Below, piece by piece: positions 51,031 through 60,481 of a stretch of 64,000 bases of DNA; position 1 is the stretch's first letter; each line of letters opens with the position of its first letter. The DNA is from Bacillus sp. FJAT-27264 (GTDB lineage: Bacteria > Bacillota > Bacilli > Paenibacillales > Paenibacillaceae): positions 328,338 through 392,337 of the forward strand of contig NZ_MAQW01000023.1 in NCBI RefSeq assembly GCF_001682855.1, written 5' to 3'. The notes below the pieces were generated by a model. It made no database searches. It had not been told where the DNA came from and saw only the letters and a program-made list of their open reading frames with translations. The translations under genes and the position numbers were made by a program.

Positions 51031-52362
51031 ATGAGTACCATGACCAAGCCGCAGCATAAGGGCAAGCGTTACCGTCTGGACAAACCGGAGCTCCTGGCTC
51101 CGGCGGGCAATTTGGAAAAATTGAAATTCGCCGTGCATTATGGTGCAGATGCCGTCTATATTGGCGGACAAAAATACGGCCTGCGTTCGGGTGCTGACAA
51201 TTTCAGCTTCGAGGAAATGCGCGAAGGCGTGGAATTCGCCAAGAAATATGGCGCGAAGGTCTTTGTGGCAACGAACATCTATGCTCACAATGAAGATGTC
51301 GCAGGGATTGAAGAATACCTGCGTAATTTATATGAAGCCGGCATTGCCGCGATCATTGTAGCCGACCCGGCTATTGTCGATACAGCACGCCGTCTGGTTC
51401 CGGGCCTGGAGGTGCATCTCAGCACACAGCAGTCCACACTGAACTGGCAAGCCGTATCCTTCTGGAAGGAGGAGGGTCTGCCCCGTGTCGTTCTGGGCCG
51501 GGAGACAAGCCTGGAGGAAATTGCCGAGATCAAGAAGCATGTGGATATTGAGATCGAGAGCTTTATCCATGGTGCGATGTGTTCCTCCTACTCCGGTCGC
51601 TGTGTGCTGTCCAACCACTTTACAGACCGGGACTCTAACCGAGGGGGCTGCTGCCAGTCCTGCCGCTGGAAATACGATCTGTTCGAGGATGCGCGTCCGG
51701 ATGGAACCTGGGTGTCTGAAGAGGAACAGGCTGAAGCGATGCAGTCGCCTGAGCGTCTGTTACCGGGAGTGACCCAGCTTCCACTGCATGAGCCACAGGA
51801 CAATCCGTTCACCATGGGGTCCAAAGATCTGTGCATGCTGGAGAGCATTCCCGATCTGATCGAGGTCGGCATCGATAGCTTTAAGATTGAAGGCCGGATG
51901 AAATCCATTCATTATGTGGCTACAGTAGTTAATGCGTACCGCAAGGCCATTGATGCCTACATGGCTGATCCTGAAGGTTACGTACTGAAGCCGGAATGGC
52001 TGGAAGAGCTGAACAAAGCGGCGAACCGTCCGCTGAACACAGGCTTTTTCTACGATACGCCTGACCATGAGGATCATATCTATGAGCCTGAAGAAAAAGC
52101 GGCTCCGTATGATTTTGCCGGACTGGTGCTGGAGTATGATGCACAGACAGGCACTGCGCTGATTCAGCAGCGTAATCACTTCAAGCCGGGCCAGCAAGTG
52201 GAATTCTTCGGACCGGACGATACCTTCTTCAAGCAGACGGTAGGAGAGATCTGGGACGAGCAAGGCAATCCGCTTGATGCCGCCCGTCACCCGCTGCAGA
52301 AGGTGCGCATGAAGGTAGATGCGCCGGTAGCCTATTTTGACATGATGCGCAAAAGAAAATAA
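51031..52362 (+). CDS. yrrO: U32 family tRNA hydroxylation protein, YrrO-like (TrhP2)
   Basis: Protein of 443 aa from the ATG at 51031 (GGAGGGGAG upstream; an in-frame ATG at 51013 lies before that site). Signature: ELLAPAGNLEKLKFAVHYGA at the N terminus and ESFIHGAMCSSYSGRCVLSN followed by GGCCQSCRWKY; these cysteines are thought to bind an iron-sulfur cluster. A C-terminal domain covers about 360-443. Expected role: prephenate-dependent 5-hydroxylation of U34 in tRNA together with YrrN. A terminator follows. Confidence 0.94.
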   Translation: MSTMTKPQHKGKRYRLDKPELLAPAGNLEKLKFAVHYGADAVYIGGQKYGLRSGADNFSFEEMREGVEFAKKYGAKVFVATNIYAHNEDVAGIEEYLRNLYEAGIAAIIVADPAIVDTARRLVPGLEVHLSTQQSTLNWQAVSFWKEEGLPRVVLGRETSLEEIAEIKKHVDIEIESFIHGAMCSSYSGRCVLSNHFTDRDSNRGGCCQSCRWKYDLFEDARPDGTWVSEEEQAEAMQSPERLLPGVTQLPLHEPQDNPFTMGSKDLCMLESIPDLIEVGIDSFKIEGRMKSIHYVATVVNAYRKAIDAYMADPEGYVLKPEWLEELNKAANRPLNTGFFYDTPDHEDHIYEPEEKAAPYDFAGLVLEYDAQTGTALIQQRNHFKPGQQVEFFGPDDTFFKQTVGEIWDEQGNPLDAARHPLQKVRMKVDAPVAYFDMMRKRK

Positions 52363-52378
52363 GGATTGATGAAGATAC

Positions 52379-52417
52379 GGGACAGCCTCTCTTAAGGGAG
52401 GATGGTCCCGTTTTTTT
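52379..52417 (+). terminator. Terminator after the U32 genes
   Basis: GGGAC (52379-52383) with GTCCC (52405-52409) and an inner CCTC/GAGG stem, followed by seven T. Confidence 0.92.
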
Positions 52418-52554
52418 GTATTTCCTAAATAGGCTAAAAGTTACATACTCATGGAAAAGATTATTCAAAAAGCCTAAGAAAAAAAGGACTGTTTGCCGAT
52501 ATATAAGTCAGACAACGCTTACAAATATCTCTAATTAAACTGGTGGGTGATCTA

Positions 52555-54816
52555 ATGGGAACTCCGGAACAGGAGAATAAGAGTGATGAGCAGAAAGAGA
52601 GAAGGATGAGAGTGGGAAAGAAAGAGAAGTCGGTGAAAGAAAACACAGAGAAAAAGAACCAGCGTAAGGCCGGTGCATCCAGTATCGGTAAGCTCAAAGA
52701 CGGCGTTAAATCAGGCGTAAGCATGAAAAATGTGCTGCGCGGCTCGGTGAGTCAGATGAAAAAAGTCAATCCGGTGAAATCTGTCGGGGTCAAGCTGTTC
52801 CTGATCTTTTTATCGTCTATTGTGATTGTCGTACTGCTTCTGGGTTTGTTGTCGTATTCAAAAGCCAAAAGTACGATTAAGAGCAATGTCGCAGAGGCCA
52901 ACCGCCAAACGGTCATTCAGACCTCAGAGAAGATGGATATTATACTCAAACAATATGAGACTTTGGCGCTTCAGCTGTTTTTTGATCCGCAGATTCAGAA
53001 TGATCTGACGTCACTGGACAAAGCGGATAACTATTACGATAAATTTGTGGCTTCAAGTGCAATCGGCAAGAAGCTATCGAGCCAAACGACCTCTGATTCC
53101 AATGTAGTCAGTATCTCGCTGATTCCGGAGGAAGCGGCTTCCGATGTTATCACTACTGGTAGTTCGGGTCTGATGCTTGAAGGTATCAGGGAGACGGATT
53201 GGTTTAAGCAGGCGGTTGAACGGACCAAGGATTATAAATCGCATTATTCCGATACCGATGGCTCGCAGAATTACTGGTTCTCTACCGCAGTTGAGGGTAA
53301 GGGCGGAACGAATATCGCTATGGTGCGCTCGCTCCGAAATCTTGGCGAGAATTCAGGATATGTGATGCTGGTGGAACTGAAGAATAAAATGCTGGAAGAC
53401 GCCTTCACGAGTGTCAAGCTGGGCGAAGGTTCCCGCATACAGTTGGTAGATCCTAACGGTGTCGTTATCGCCTCTAATATACCTGCAGAGGATGGGCAAG
53501 AATCAAAGTTTGCATTCATCAAAGATAGCAAGGCAAAGAATAAAAGTCAGGAGAATAAAGACGCAGATGGAAAGCAGGTTCTGGCTGTCTTCAATCCGAT
53601 GACTAAAGCAGACTGGAAGCTGTCTGGAATTATTCCTACTGGCGAATTGGTTAAGGAAGCTTATCCGATCCTCGTCACGACCTTTGTTGCTGCCGGAGGA
53701 GCAGCCTTACTTGCCATTCTTCTGGGCTACTGGATGGTCCGCATGATTGCCCGTCCGCTGTCCCGTCTCAAGGATCTGATGGTGCAAGGGGCAAAGGGAG
53801 ATCTGAGTGTTCGTACCGAATATGCATCGCAGGATGAAATCGGCCAACTGTCCGCATCCTTTAATACGATGATGGGACGGATTACAGAGCTTGTGGCGCA
53901 GACGACTGAAACGGCGCGTGAGGTGTTGGAAACTGCGGGAGAGCTGGGCGATGCTTCACGTAAAACAGCTGTGTCTGCCAAAGAAATTGCTGCAGCCACG
54001 GAAGAGATTGCCGGTGGTGCAGGCAGTTTGGCCCTGGAGGCAGAGCGCGGTAATGAATTGACTGAACTGATTGCTACGCAAATGCAGACCGTTGTATCCG
54101 CCAATTCCGAGATGGATGAGGCTGCACGCAGTGTCGGAGAGGCCAGTAGCAGAGGTGCAAATCAGTTGGAGGAGCTGCTGGGTCAGACGAGCCGTACCGG
54201 AGAGATGACAGGAGCACTGGTTGCGCGCGTCAACAATCTGAAAGAAACGGTGTTCTCTGTGATCAAGGTGCTTGATGTCATGAAGAATATTACCCAGCAG
54301 ACGAACATTTTGTCGCTCAATGCTACAATTGAAGCCGCACGAGCAGGTGAAGCCGGTCGGGGCTTCATGGTCGTAGCCGGAGAGGTTCGCCAACTTGCAG
54401 ACCAGTCCAAGCAGTCGATTGCGCTGGTGGCTGGAATTACTGACAAGATTATGACCGAGATGAATGAGACGGTCGCCGTATTGTCCGAAGTGACGCCACT
54501 CTTTGAGGCGCAAATGGGCTCGGTGAAGAACACCAGTGATATCTTCGTTTCTGTAAAAGATCAGATGGATGAATTTATTCTGAGCTTGGAGTCTGTTACG
54601 GCCTCCATCAACAGCCTGAATCATTCCCAGGGGGTCTTGTCTGAAGCAATGGGCAACGTAAGTGCCGTTGCCCAGCAATCGTCCGCAACCTCGGAAGAAG
54701 TAGCCTCGCTTAGCAGCGAGCAGCAGAACGTCAGCGATCAACTGGTATCGCTGTCCGGGAAGCTGGAAAGTGTATCGGGGCAATTGAAGGAAAAGCTGTC
54801 TCTGTTCAAAATATAA
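52555..54816 (+). CDS. Methyl-accepting chemotaxis protein (first)
   Basis: Chemoreceptor of 753 aa from the ATG at 52555 (GGGTGA upstream; GTG 52543 is an alternative). It has an unusual charged cytoplasmic N-terminal tail of about 78 residues, rich in Lys and Glu, before TM1 (about 80-101). A Cache-like extracellular domain, TM2 (about 372-395), HAMP and a signalling domain follow. The hairpin tip reads IEAARAGEAGRGFMVVAGEV and the helices show methylation-type Glu/Gln pairs. It signals ligand state to CheA/CheW. The ligand is unknown. The next MCP gene is a close paralog. Confidence 0.95.
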   Translation: MGTPEQENKSDEQKERRMRVGKKEKSVKENTEKKNQRKAGASSIGKLKDGVKSGVSMKNVLRGSVSQMKKVNPVKSVGVKLFLIFLSSIVIVVLLLGLLSYSKAKSTIKSNVAEANRQTVIQTSEKMDIILKQYETLALQLFFDPQIQNDLTSLDKADNYYDKFVASSAIGKKLSSQTTSDSNVVSISLIPEEAASDVITTGSSGLMLEGIRETDWFKQAVERTKDYKSHYSDTDGSQNYWFSTAVEGKGGTNIAMVRSLRNLGENSGYVMLVELKNKMLEDAFTSVKLGEGSRIQLVDPNGVVIASNIPAEDGQESKFAFIKDSKAKNKSQENKDADGKQVLAVFNPMTKADWKLSGIIPTGELVKEAYPILVTTFVAAGGAALLAILLGYWMVRMIARPLSRLKDLMVQGAKGDLSVRTEYASQDEIGQLSASFNTMMGRITELVAQTTETAREVLETAGELGDASRKTAVSAKEIAAATEEIAGGAGSLALEAERGNELTELIATQMQTVVSANSEMDEAARSVGEASSRGANQLEELLGQTSRTGEMTGALVARVNNLKETVFSVIKVLDVMKNITQQTNILSLNATIEAARAGEAGRGFMVVAGEVRQLADQSKQSIALVAGITDKIMTEMNETVAVLSEVTPLFEAQMGSVKNTSDIFVSVKDQMDEFILSLESVTASINSLNHSQGVLSEAMGNVSAVAQQSSATSEEVASLSSEQQNVSDQLVSLSGKLESVSGQLKEKLSLFKI

Positions 54817-54858
54817 ATCACTTTAATGACAAGCTATCGTAACTTCGGAAGCTTGTTG

Positions 54859-54893
54859 CAGCCGTCTCTTCTTCGTGAAGAGGCGGCTGTTTT
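54859..54893 (+). terminator. Terminator after the first MCP gene
   Basis: CAGCCGTCTCTTC (54859-54871) pairs with GAAGAGGCGGCTG (54877-54889; one mismatch), followed by TTTTA. Confidence 0.88.
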
Positions 54894-55048
54894 ATATTTT
54901 CAAAGAGGGGGCGTAAGTCAATTAAGAGTTATTTAGGTTGGCGGCGTACAACTATATCACAGCAGGAAGAGCAATTTTGGTTTAAAATAGTAGTTTGTAA
55001 TATTTAAAGTAAACTATAACTGTAGATGATGGCAGGTGATCTGTACTG

Positions 55049-57103
55049 ATGAAGTCAACAATCCAACCACGCAGTCTTCTTTCCCGGCTGCATCCCGCTG
55101 AATCTTTGGGGTTGCGGCTTTTTCTCGTTTTTTTCATAGCGACTATGACAATAGTGCTCTCGCTCGGCTATACCTCCTATTCCGTTGCTGAGCAGACCAT
55201 TGAAGACAACGCATTGTCATCCAACCAGCAGACGGTGATTCAAACTGCGGAGAAGCTGGATGTTACTATGCTCCGTTACGAGGACAATTTGGGCCAAATC
55301 GCTTACAACAAAGAGATACAGCACGCTATGAAAGAGGCTAGCCAGTCTGCCTCCGGGCTGCCAGTCGATGTTATTGCTACAGAGCTCAGCAACTGGCTGT
55401 CGAGCGCCAAGGGCGTGCAGGCGGTGTATCTCATTCCTGTAAAGAAATCATTGCCGATTGTGGCTGCCGGCGCCAAGGATGAACCCTTTATGGAGAGCGC
55501 ACGTTCGGCATCCTGGTTCAGCCAGTTGTCGGACAAGCCAGAAGGGCTATGGTTGACCAAAGAGATGAAGGGAGCAACAGCTCCAGAGGTTTTTCACTAT
55601 GCGAAAGCGATTGCAGGAGAATCCCAAGATTCAGGATATGTCGCGATCAGTGATATAAAGGTTAGTGAGGTCGAAAAGCTACTGGGCGAGGTGAATCTGG
55701 GGACAGGCTCCTACATTCAGCTCCTGACTGAAAAGGATGAGCTGATCGCGTCCTCTATGCAGAACGAGACGGACACTTATCTAAGCCTGGGAGGTACCTT
55801 GTTCACAGGGCTCAAGCAGGCTTCTTCAGGCGCTCTGCCCACCAAGAATGAGGAAGGGAAATCAATTCTGGCGGTATATGGAACGATGCAGAGCTCCGGA
55901 TGGAAGCTGCTGGGTGTCGTGCCTGCCGAGAATTTAACCCAAGATGCGGTACGGATTCTGAAGACGACTTATATCGCGGTTGGCGCTGCCGCAGTCATTG
56001 CCATTCTGATTGGCCTATGGATGGTGCGAATGGTCGCAAGGCCGTTGACCCGGCTCAAGGACTTAATGTTCCAGGGTGCTGAAGGGAACCTCAGTGTGCG
56101 GACATCGTTCAAATCACGGGATGAAATCGGGCAGTTGTCGCTCTCTTTCAACACAATGATGGAGCGGATTACGGAACTCGTCGACCGCACCAATGAGACC
56201 GCTCAGGAGGTGCTGGAGATGTCGGATGTCCTGAGCAGTGCTTCCCGCAAGACGGCGTCTGCAGCTAAAGACATCGCTGCCGCTATGGAAGAGGTTGCTG
56301 GGGGCGCGGGTAGCCTGGCTCTGGAGGCAGACAATGGCAATGCCTTGTCCGGGCAGATCTCGGAGCAGATGAACAAGGTAACAGAGGCTACGCATGAGAT
56401 GAACGGCAGAGCACACAGCGTTGGACAGTTCAGCACTGAAGGTGTTGCGATGCTGAAGGAACTCAAGAACCGGACACAGATTACGGAGGAAAGAACCCGG
56501 ACGCTGGTGAACAAAGTGAACAACCTCCAGACAACGGCTTCGTCCGTGATTCAGGTTCTGGATGTCATGCAGCGTATTGCTCAGCAGACGAATATTCTAT
56601 CCCTGAATGCCAGCATTGAAGCTGCACGGGCTGGCGATGCGGGCCAGGGGTTCATGGTCGTAGCCAGTGAAATCCGTCAGCTTGCCGATCAATCGAGAAG
56701 CTCGATTGCCGTGGTGGGAGAAATCACTGACAGAATCATGCTTGAGATGAATGAAACGGTCACAGTTCTCGACGAGGTGGCTCCGCTGTTCGGGGAGCAA
56801 AGTGCTTCAGTACAAAGTACAAGCGATCTCTTCGTATCCGTGCAGGGACAGATGAATGAATTCATCACCTTCCTGGATGCAGTTACCGGTTCGATTGACG
56901 GGCTTGGGAAATCGCAGCGAGTGCTTTCAGAGACGATGGATAGCGTCAGTATTATTGCTGAAGAATCGTCAGCAGCCTCAGAAGAGGTGGCTTCGCTCAG
57001 TAGCGAGCAGCAGAGTGTTAGTGACCATCTGGTGGAGCTCTCCGCAAGTTTGCAGAAGGCTTCAGCCAAGTTAAGGACCAGTCTAGCAAGATTTAGAGTA
57101 TAG
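55049..57103 (+). CDS. Methyl-accepting chemotaxis protein (second)
   Basis: Chemoreceptor of 684 aa, a paralog of the preceding one (shared GYWMVRMIARPLSRLKDLM-type HAMP entry and IEAARAGDAGQGFMVVASEI tip). TM1 about 22-43, a Cache-like extracellular domain that has diverged strongly from the first MCP, TM2 about 305-326, HAMP and signalling helices. It lacks the long charged N-terminal tail. AGGTGAT lies upstream of the ATG. It has its own promoter region and a GC-rich hairpin after it. The divergent sensor domains suggest different ligands. Confidence 0.95.
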   Translation: MKSTIQPRSLLSRLHPAESLGLRLFLVFFIATMTIVLSLGYTSYSVAEQTIEDNALSSNQQTVIQTAEKLDVTMLRYEDNLGQIAYNKEIQHAMKEASQSASGLPVDVIATELSNWLSSAKGVQAVYLIPVKKSLPIVAAGAKDEPFMESARSASWFSQLSDKPEGLWLTKEMKGATAPEVFHYAKAIAGESQDSGYVAISDIKVSEVEKLLGEVNLGTGSYIQLLTEKDELIASSMQNETDTYLSLGGTLFTGLKQASSGALPTKNEEGKSILAVYGTMQSSGWKLLGVVPAENLTQDAVRILKTTYIAVGAAAVIAILIGLWMVRMVARPLTRLKDLMFQGAEGNLSVRTSFKSRDEIGQLSLSFNTMMERITELVDRTNETAQEVLEMSDVLSSASRKTASAAKDIAAAMEEVAGGAGSLALEADNGNALSGQISEQMNKVTEATHEMNGRAHSVGQFSTEGVAMLKELKNRTQITEERTRTLVNKVNNLQTTASSVIQVLDVMQRIAQQTNILSLNASIEAARAGDAGQGFMVVASEIRQLADQSRSSIAVVGEITDRIMLEMNETVTVLDEVAPLFGEQSASVQSTSDLFVSVQGQMNEFITFLDAVTGSIDGLGKSQRVLSETMDSVSIIAEESSAASEEVASLSSEQQSVSDHLVELSASLQKASAKLRTSLARFRV

Positions 57104-57134
57104 TTTCTGATTAATCTATAAGGTAAATTACCGA

Positions 57135-57163
57135 GAGCAGGCTCCAGAAGTTGGGGCTTGCTC
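57135..57163 (+). terminator. Hairpin after the second MCP gene
   Basis: GAGCAGGCTCC (57135-57145) pairs with GGGGCTTGCTC (57153-57163; G-U and one mismatch). The tail is only moderately T-rich. Its position rejects an upstream TTG (57151) as start of the next gene. Confidence 0.7.
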
Positions 57164-57252
57164 TTATGCTTGTTAATCGTCAGAGGAAAGATTCTAATGA
57201 CGGAAGGTGGGACATAATAAGGTTAAGGAATCTGTCAGGAGGGAAGGCAACA

Positions 57253-59067
57253 TTGCGTACCAACAATCATCATCGTCGTCTGTTCAGCTCACTGTTGATT
57301 TTATCCGCTGCCGTGGGAATATTGATCCTGCGGTTAGCTTGGGTACAATTCGTGATCAAGGATCGGCCTGTCCCTGGTACAACCTATACTTTGGCCAAGA
57401 TGGCAGAAGTCCAAAGTGAGCGTGAAACAGTGCTGGACAGCGGACGTGGGCGTCTTTACGACCGTCACGGAATACCTCTTGCCGGGGAAACGATCTGGAC
57501 AGCCGCTCTATTCCCGCAGGAAGAATTGGCAGCTAGTGTAAAGGCACAAGTGGAGCGAAACGAAGACGGCCCTATGCACCGACTGGCCGCCATTTTAGGG
57601 GTCAGCTATCGGCAGCTGCTGAGCAGAGTCGCAGTCCTGAAGGAACCTCTGCTATGGCCATCCCCTAAAGGAAAAGCACCTCTGGCGCTGTCCCCTGCTC
57701 AAGCCGACGAAGTGAAAGATCTTGATATCGATGGTGTGATGGTGCTGCCGTTTGCCCGGAGATATGATGGTCAGTTGTCGGGACAACAGTGGTTAGGCTA
57801 CTTGTCAGAAGCGGTCCCGCCGGCAAGCGGCGAGCTGGCAAGTTCTTCAGGCCTAAGAATTCCAAGGACCGGAACGGATGGACTGGAGAAAACCCTAGAG
57901 CCGTTGCTCCGGGGTGTAGGTCATACCGAGGCATATGTGCAGGTGGATGCGAGGGGTAACCGTCTTCCGGGTAGTCCGCTCAAAGTCCGTTCACCGGGCA
58001 ATCCATATTACCCGTTGTCTTTATACACAACGATAGACAAAAAGCTTCAGGATGGCATAGAGAAGCTGGCAATTCAGAGTGGCATGAAGGAAGGTGCGAT
58101 TGTCGTATTGGACTCACGGACTGGGGATATTGAAGCTATGGTATCTGTGCCCTTATATAACCCGCAGGATATTTCGCCTCAGGGTGGGCAATGGAATAAC
58201 CGGGCACTACAAGCTGCCGTTCCTGGCTCCATCTTCAAGATTGTCACCACTGCTGCGGCTCTGGAGGCTGGAGTCACAACCACGCAGGAAGTCTTCACTT
58301 GTTCCGGACAATATGAGAAGTACGGACTGTCTTGCTTGAAAGGAAAAGGACACGGCCCCCTTACGCTGGCGCAAGGGTTCGCCGTGTCCTGCAATACTGT
58401 ATTCGCCGCGCTGGCCGAACGTTTGAGCGGCGCGCAGATCCAGTCCGCCGCGTGGGCGCTGGGACTGGGAAGGGACATTGGCTGGCAGTCCGAGAATAAG
58501 CTGGGACTGCCACTTCTGAGGCCACTGGCCGGGGAGCAGCACGGGACGATTTTCACGTCCCTGGTGCCCGATGACAGCGGCGCAAGAGTGCAGACGGCCA
58601 TCGGGCAGCGCGATGTGCAGGTCACCCCGCTTCAGGCCGCTAACCTGGTAGTGACCTTGCTACATGGCGGGGAGGTCACGGCTCCCCGCATCCTGCAGAA
58701 GGTCACTTTTGCCAATGGCCAGACGCTGGAGGATTTGCCGGGACATCTGTCACCGTCCGGGGCCGGAAGGATCTCAGCATCCACGACTCGGCTGCTATTG
58801 TCATGGATGAGGCAGGTGGTGACCGAGGGCACCGGCCGGAGCCTGATGACCGCCCACTGGCCGCTGGCCGGTAAATCAGGCACGGCCCAGACGCAGGTCA
58901 AGGGTGTCCCCCGCAATAATCAGTGGTTCATTGGCTACGGACCCGTAGACCAGCCGCGATATGCGGTGGCTGTGTCTGTTCAGAATGTGGCTCCTGGCAG
59001 CACCCATACCGCTACGAAGCTGTTCGGTCAAGTATTTGATTTGCTCTCGTCAACTTCAGGTGCTTGA
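57253..59067 (+). CDS. Class B penicillin-binding protein, PbpI-like transpeptidase
   Basis: Peptidoglycan D,D-transpeptidase of 604 aa. The TTG at 57253 has GGAGGGAAGG upstream and gives a short N terminus followed by a membrane anchor (about 10-31). A dimerisation domain (ERETVLDSGRGRLYDRHGIP) precedes the transpeptidase, with SIFK (active Ser codon 58228-58230), SCN and KSGTAQ motifs. In B. subtilis the same neighbourhood ends with pbpI (PBP4b, forespore-expressed), so a sporulation role is a reasonable inference from synteny only. The last 40 bp overlap the end of the convergent permease gene. Confidence 0.93.
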   Translation: MRTNNHHRRLFSSLLILSAAVGILILRLAWVQFVIKDRPVPGTTYTLAKMAEVQSERETVLDSGRGRLYDRHGIPLAGETIWTAALFPQEELAASVKAQVERNEDGPMHRLAAILGVSYRQLLSRVAVLKEPLLWPSPKGKAPLALSPAQADEVKDLDIDGVMVLPFARRYDGQLSGQQWLGYLSEAVPPASGELASSSGLRIPRTGTDGLEKTLEPLLRGVGHTEAYVQVDARGNRLPGSPLKVRSPGNPYYPLSLYTTIDKKLQDGIEKLAIQSGMKEGAIVVLDSRTGDIEAMVSVPLYNPQDISPQGGQWNNRALQAAVPGSIFKIVTTAAALEAGVTTTQEVFTCSGQYEKYGLSCLKGKGHGPLTLAQGFAVSCNTVFAALAERLSGAQIQSAAWALGLGRDIGWQSENKLGLPLLRPLAGEQHGTIFTSLVPDDSGARVQTAIGQRDVQVTPLQAANLVVTLLHGGEVTAPRILQKVTFANGQTLEDLPGHLSPSGAGRISASTTRLLLSWMRQVVTEGTGRSLMTAHWPLAGKSGTAQTQVKGVPRNNQWFIGYGPVDQPRYAVAVSVQNVAPGSTHTATKLFGQVFDLLSSTSGA

Positions 59068-60233
59068 TCTGCAGGGCGTTCTGTTCCAGGGTCGCTATGC
59101 TCGGCTTTTGCCTCGGCTCCTGGCCCGGATGCCGCGAACGGGGAGACGATAAATTCTTCCTGCGGCAGGTAGATCCAGCGCTGAAGGTAGCCCTGCTGAA
59201 TCAATTCCTTGATCAGAATCAGCAATATTGGCGACAGGATTAAGCCTGCTACACCAAACGCTGACATGGACAAGATTACGAATGAGAGCATCAGGAACGC
59301 GGAAGATACGCCGATAGAGTTACCAGTGATTTTCGGTTCCATGATCTGACGCTGGAGTAGTACGACAGCGAGAAGGACAATCAGGCCGATCGCCATGGAG
59401 GTGTTCCCGATAATGAAGAGATACACAATCCAAGGGATCAGGATGGTCGATACGCCCAGCAGCGGGAGAACGTCGAACACGGCGCAGACTAAGGCCATCG
59501 TCAGCTCATTGCCGGTACCTAGGATGAACAACCCGACCAGAACGATGACGAAGGTGATGCTGATGAGAATGAGTTGGGCTTTGACATAGGCGCCGATCGC
59601 CTTGAATACATTCCCTTGCAGAAAAGAATAGGCGGTCTTAAGGGTTTTTGGCATCTTCTCATGGGCGATTTTCTTCCAGTCCTTGATTTCCATACTGAGG
59701 AAAAAGGCTAAAATGATGGCGATTCCGAAATTTCCCATAAAAGATGAGAACGAGCCCAGTAGTCCGATCATATACTTAAAGAAGATAACGAGCCATGAAG
59801 AGAGGATATCGGTGGCATCCTTGAAATACCCGTTGATTTTATGGGTCAGATCCGGTGGCAGCGTGTCGACTTTATGCTGAAGATAGCCGGTGAGCTCCAC
59901 GAAATGCTCTTGCACAATACTTGTATACCTTGGCAGGTTGTCCTGAAATTGCAGGGCCTGAGTTGTAATCAGCAGGCCAGCACCGAACAGCGTCCCTAGC
60001 AGCAGAACGAGGAAGAACAGAACGGAGATTGCTGAGGCGAACGGTTTGCCAAGACCTCGGCGATTCAGAAACCGTGCCAACGGCTCAATAATAATAAACA
60101 CGAAGAAAGACAGGAACACAGGGGCGGCCAAATGGTACAGCTTGCTGAAGGCGAACATGACCAGATACACCGTAAGCACAATTAATCCAATGTCAAAGAA
60201 AGTGCGCCAATATTTTTTGTACAAGGGGAGCAT
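59028..60233 (-). CDS. AI-2E family transporter, YrrI-like
   Basis: Membrane protein of 401 aa from the ATG at 60233 (AAAAGGAG upstream, a longish 13-nt spacing; ATG 60290 is the alternative). About seven or eight helices with PF01594 features: HLAAPVFLSFFVFIIIEPLA near the start, LAFFLSMEIKDWKKIAHEKM in the middle and VLLQRQIMEPKITGNSIGV late. The polar C-terminal tail is rich in Glu and Pro. Despite the family name most members are not autoinducer exporters; ion or small-molecule transport is possible. B. subtilis has the homolog yrrI beside alaS. Confidence 0.92.
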   Translation of the reverse strand: MLPLYKKYWRTFFDIGLIVLTVYLVMFAFSKLYHLAAPVFLSFFVFIIIEPLARFLNRRGLGKPFASAISVLFFLVLLLGTLFGAGLLITTQALQFQDNLPRYTSIVQEHFVELTGYLQHKVDTLPPDLTHKINGYFKDATDILSSWLVIFFKYMIGLLGSFSSFMGNFGIAIILAFFLSMEIKDWKKIAHEKMPKTLKTAYSFLQGNVFKAIGAYVKAQLILISITFVIVLVGLFILGTGNELTMALVCAVFDVLPLLGVSTILIPWIVYLFIIGNTSMAIGLIVLLAVVLLQRQIMEPKITGNSIGVSSAFLMLSFVILSMSAFGVAGLILSPILLILIKELIQQGYLQRWIYLPQEEFIVSPFAASGPGAEAKAEHSDPGTERPADQAPEVDESKSNT

Positions 60234-60481
60234 AAGATTTGAACGACTCCTTTTCAGATGAAATGCCAAGTCTTTACAACTTGAGTCCATTGTACACGAT
60301 TTTACTTAAAAAGCGTCTATTTCTTTGATAGCTGTGTTAAAATAGGGGGTAACGTTTTTTTGTGACGATGATACATATCCGCAAAAAGGCGGTGAAAGCT
60401 ATACACACTTGGCCGTATCGCTGTATCTGCTTGCAGACCTAAGGCGAGCCAAAGTCAACTCTGGAAAAGCGGGGAATAGAC

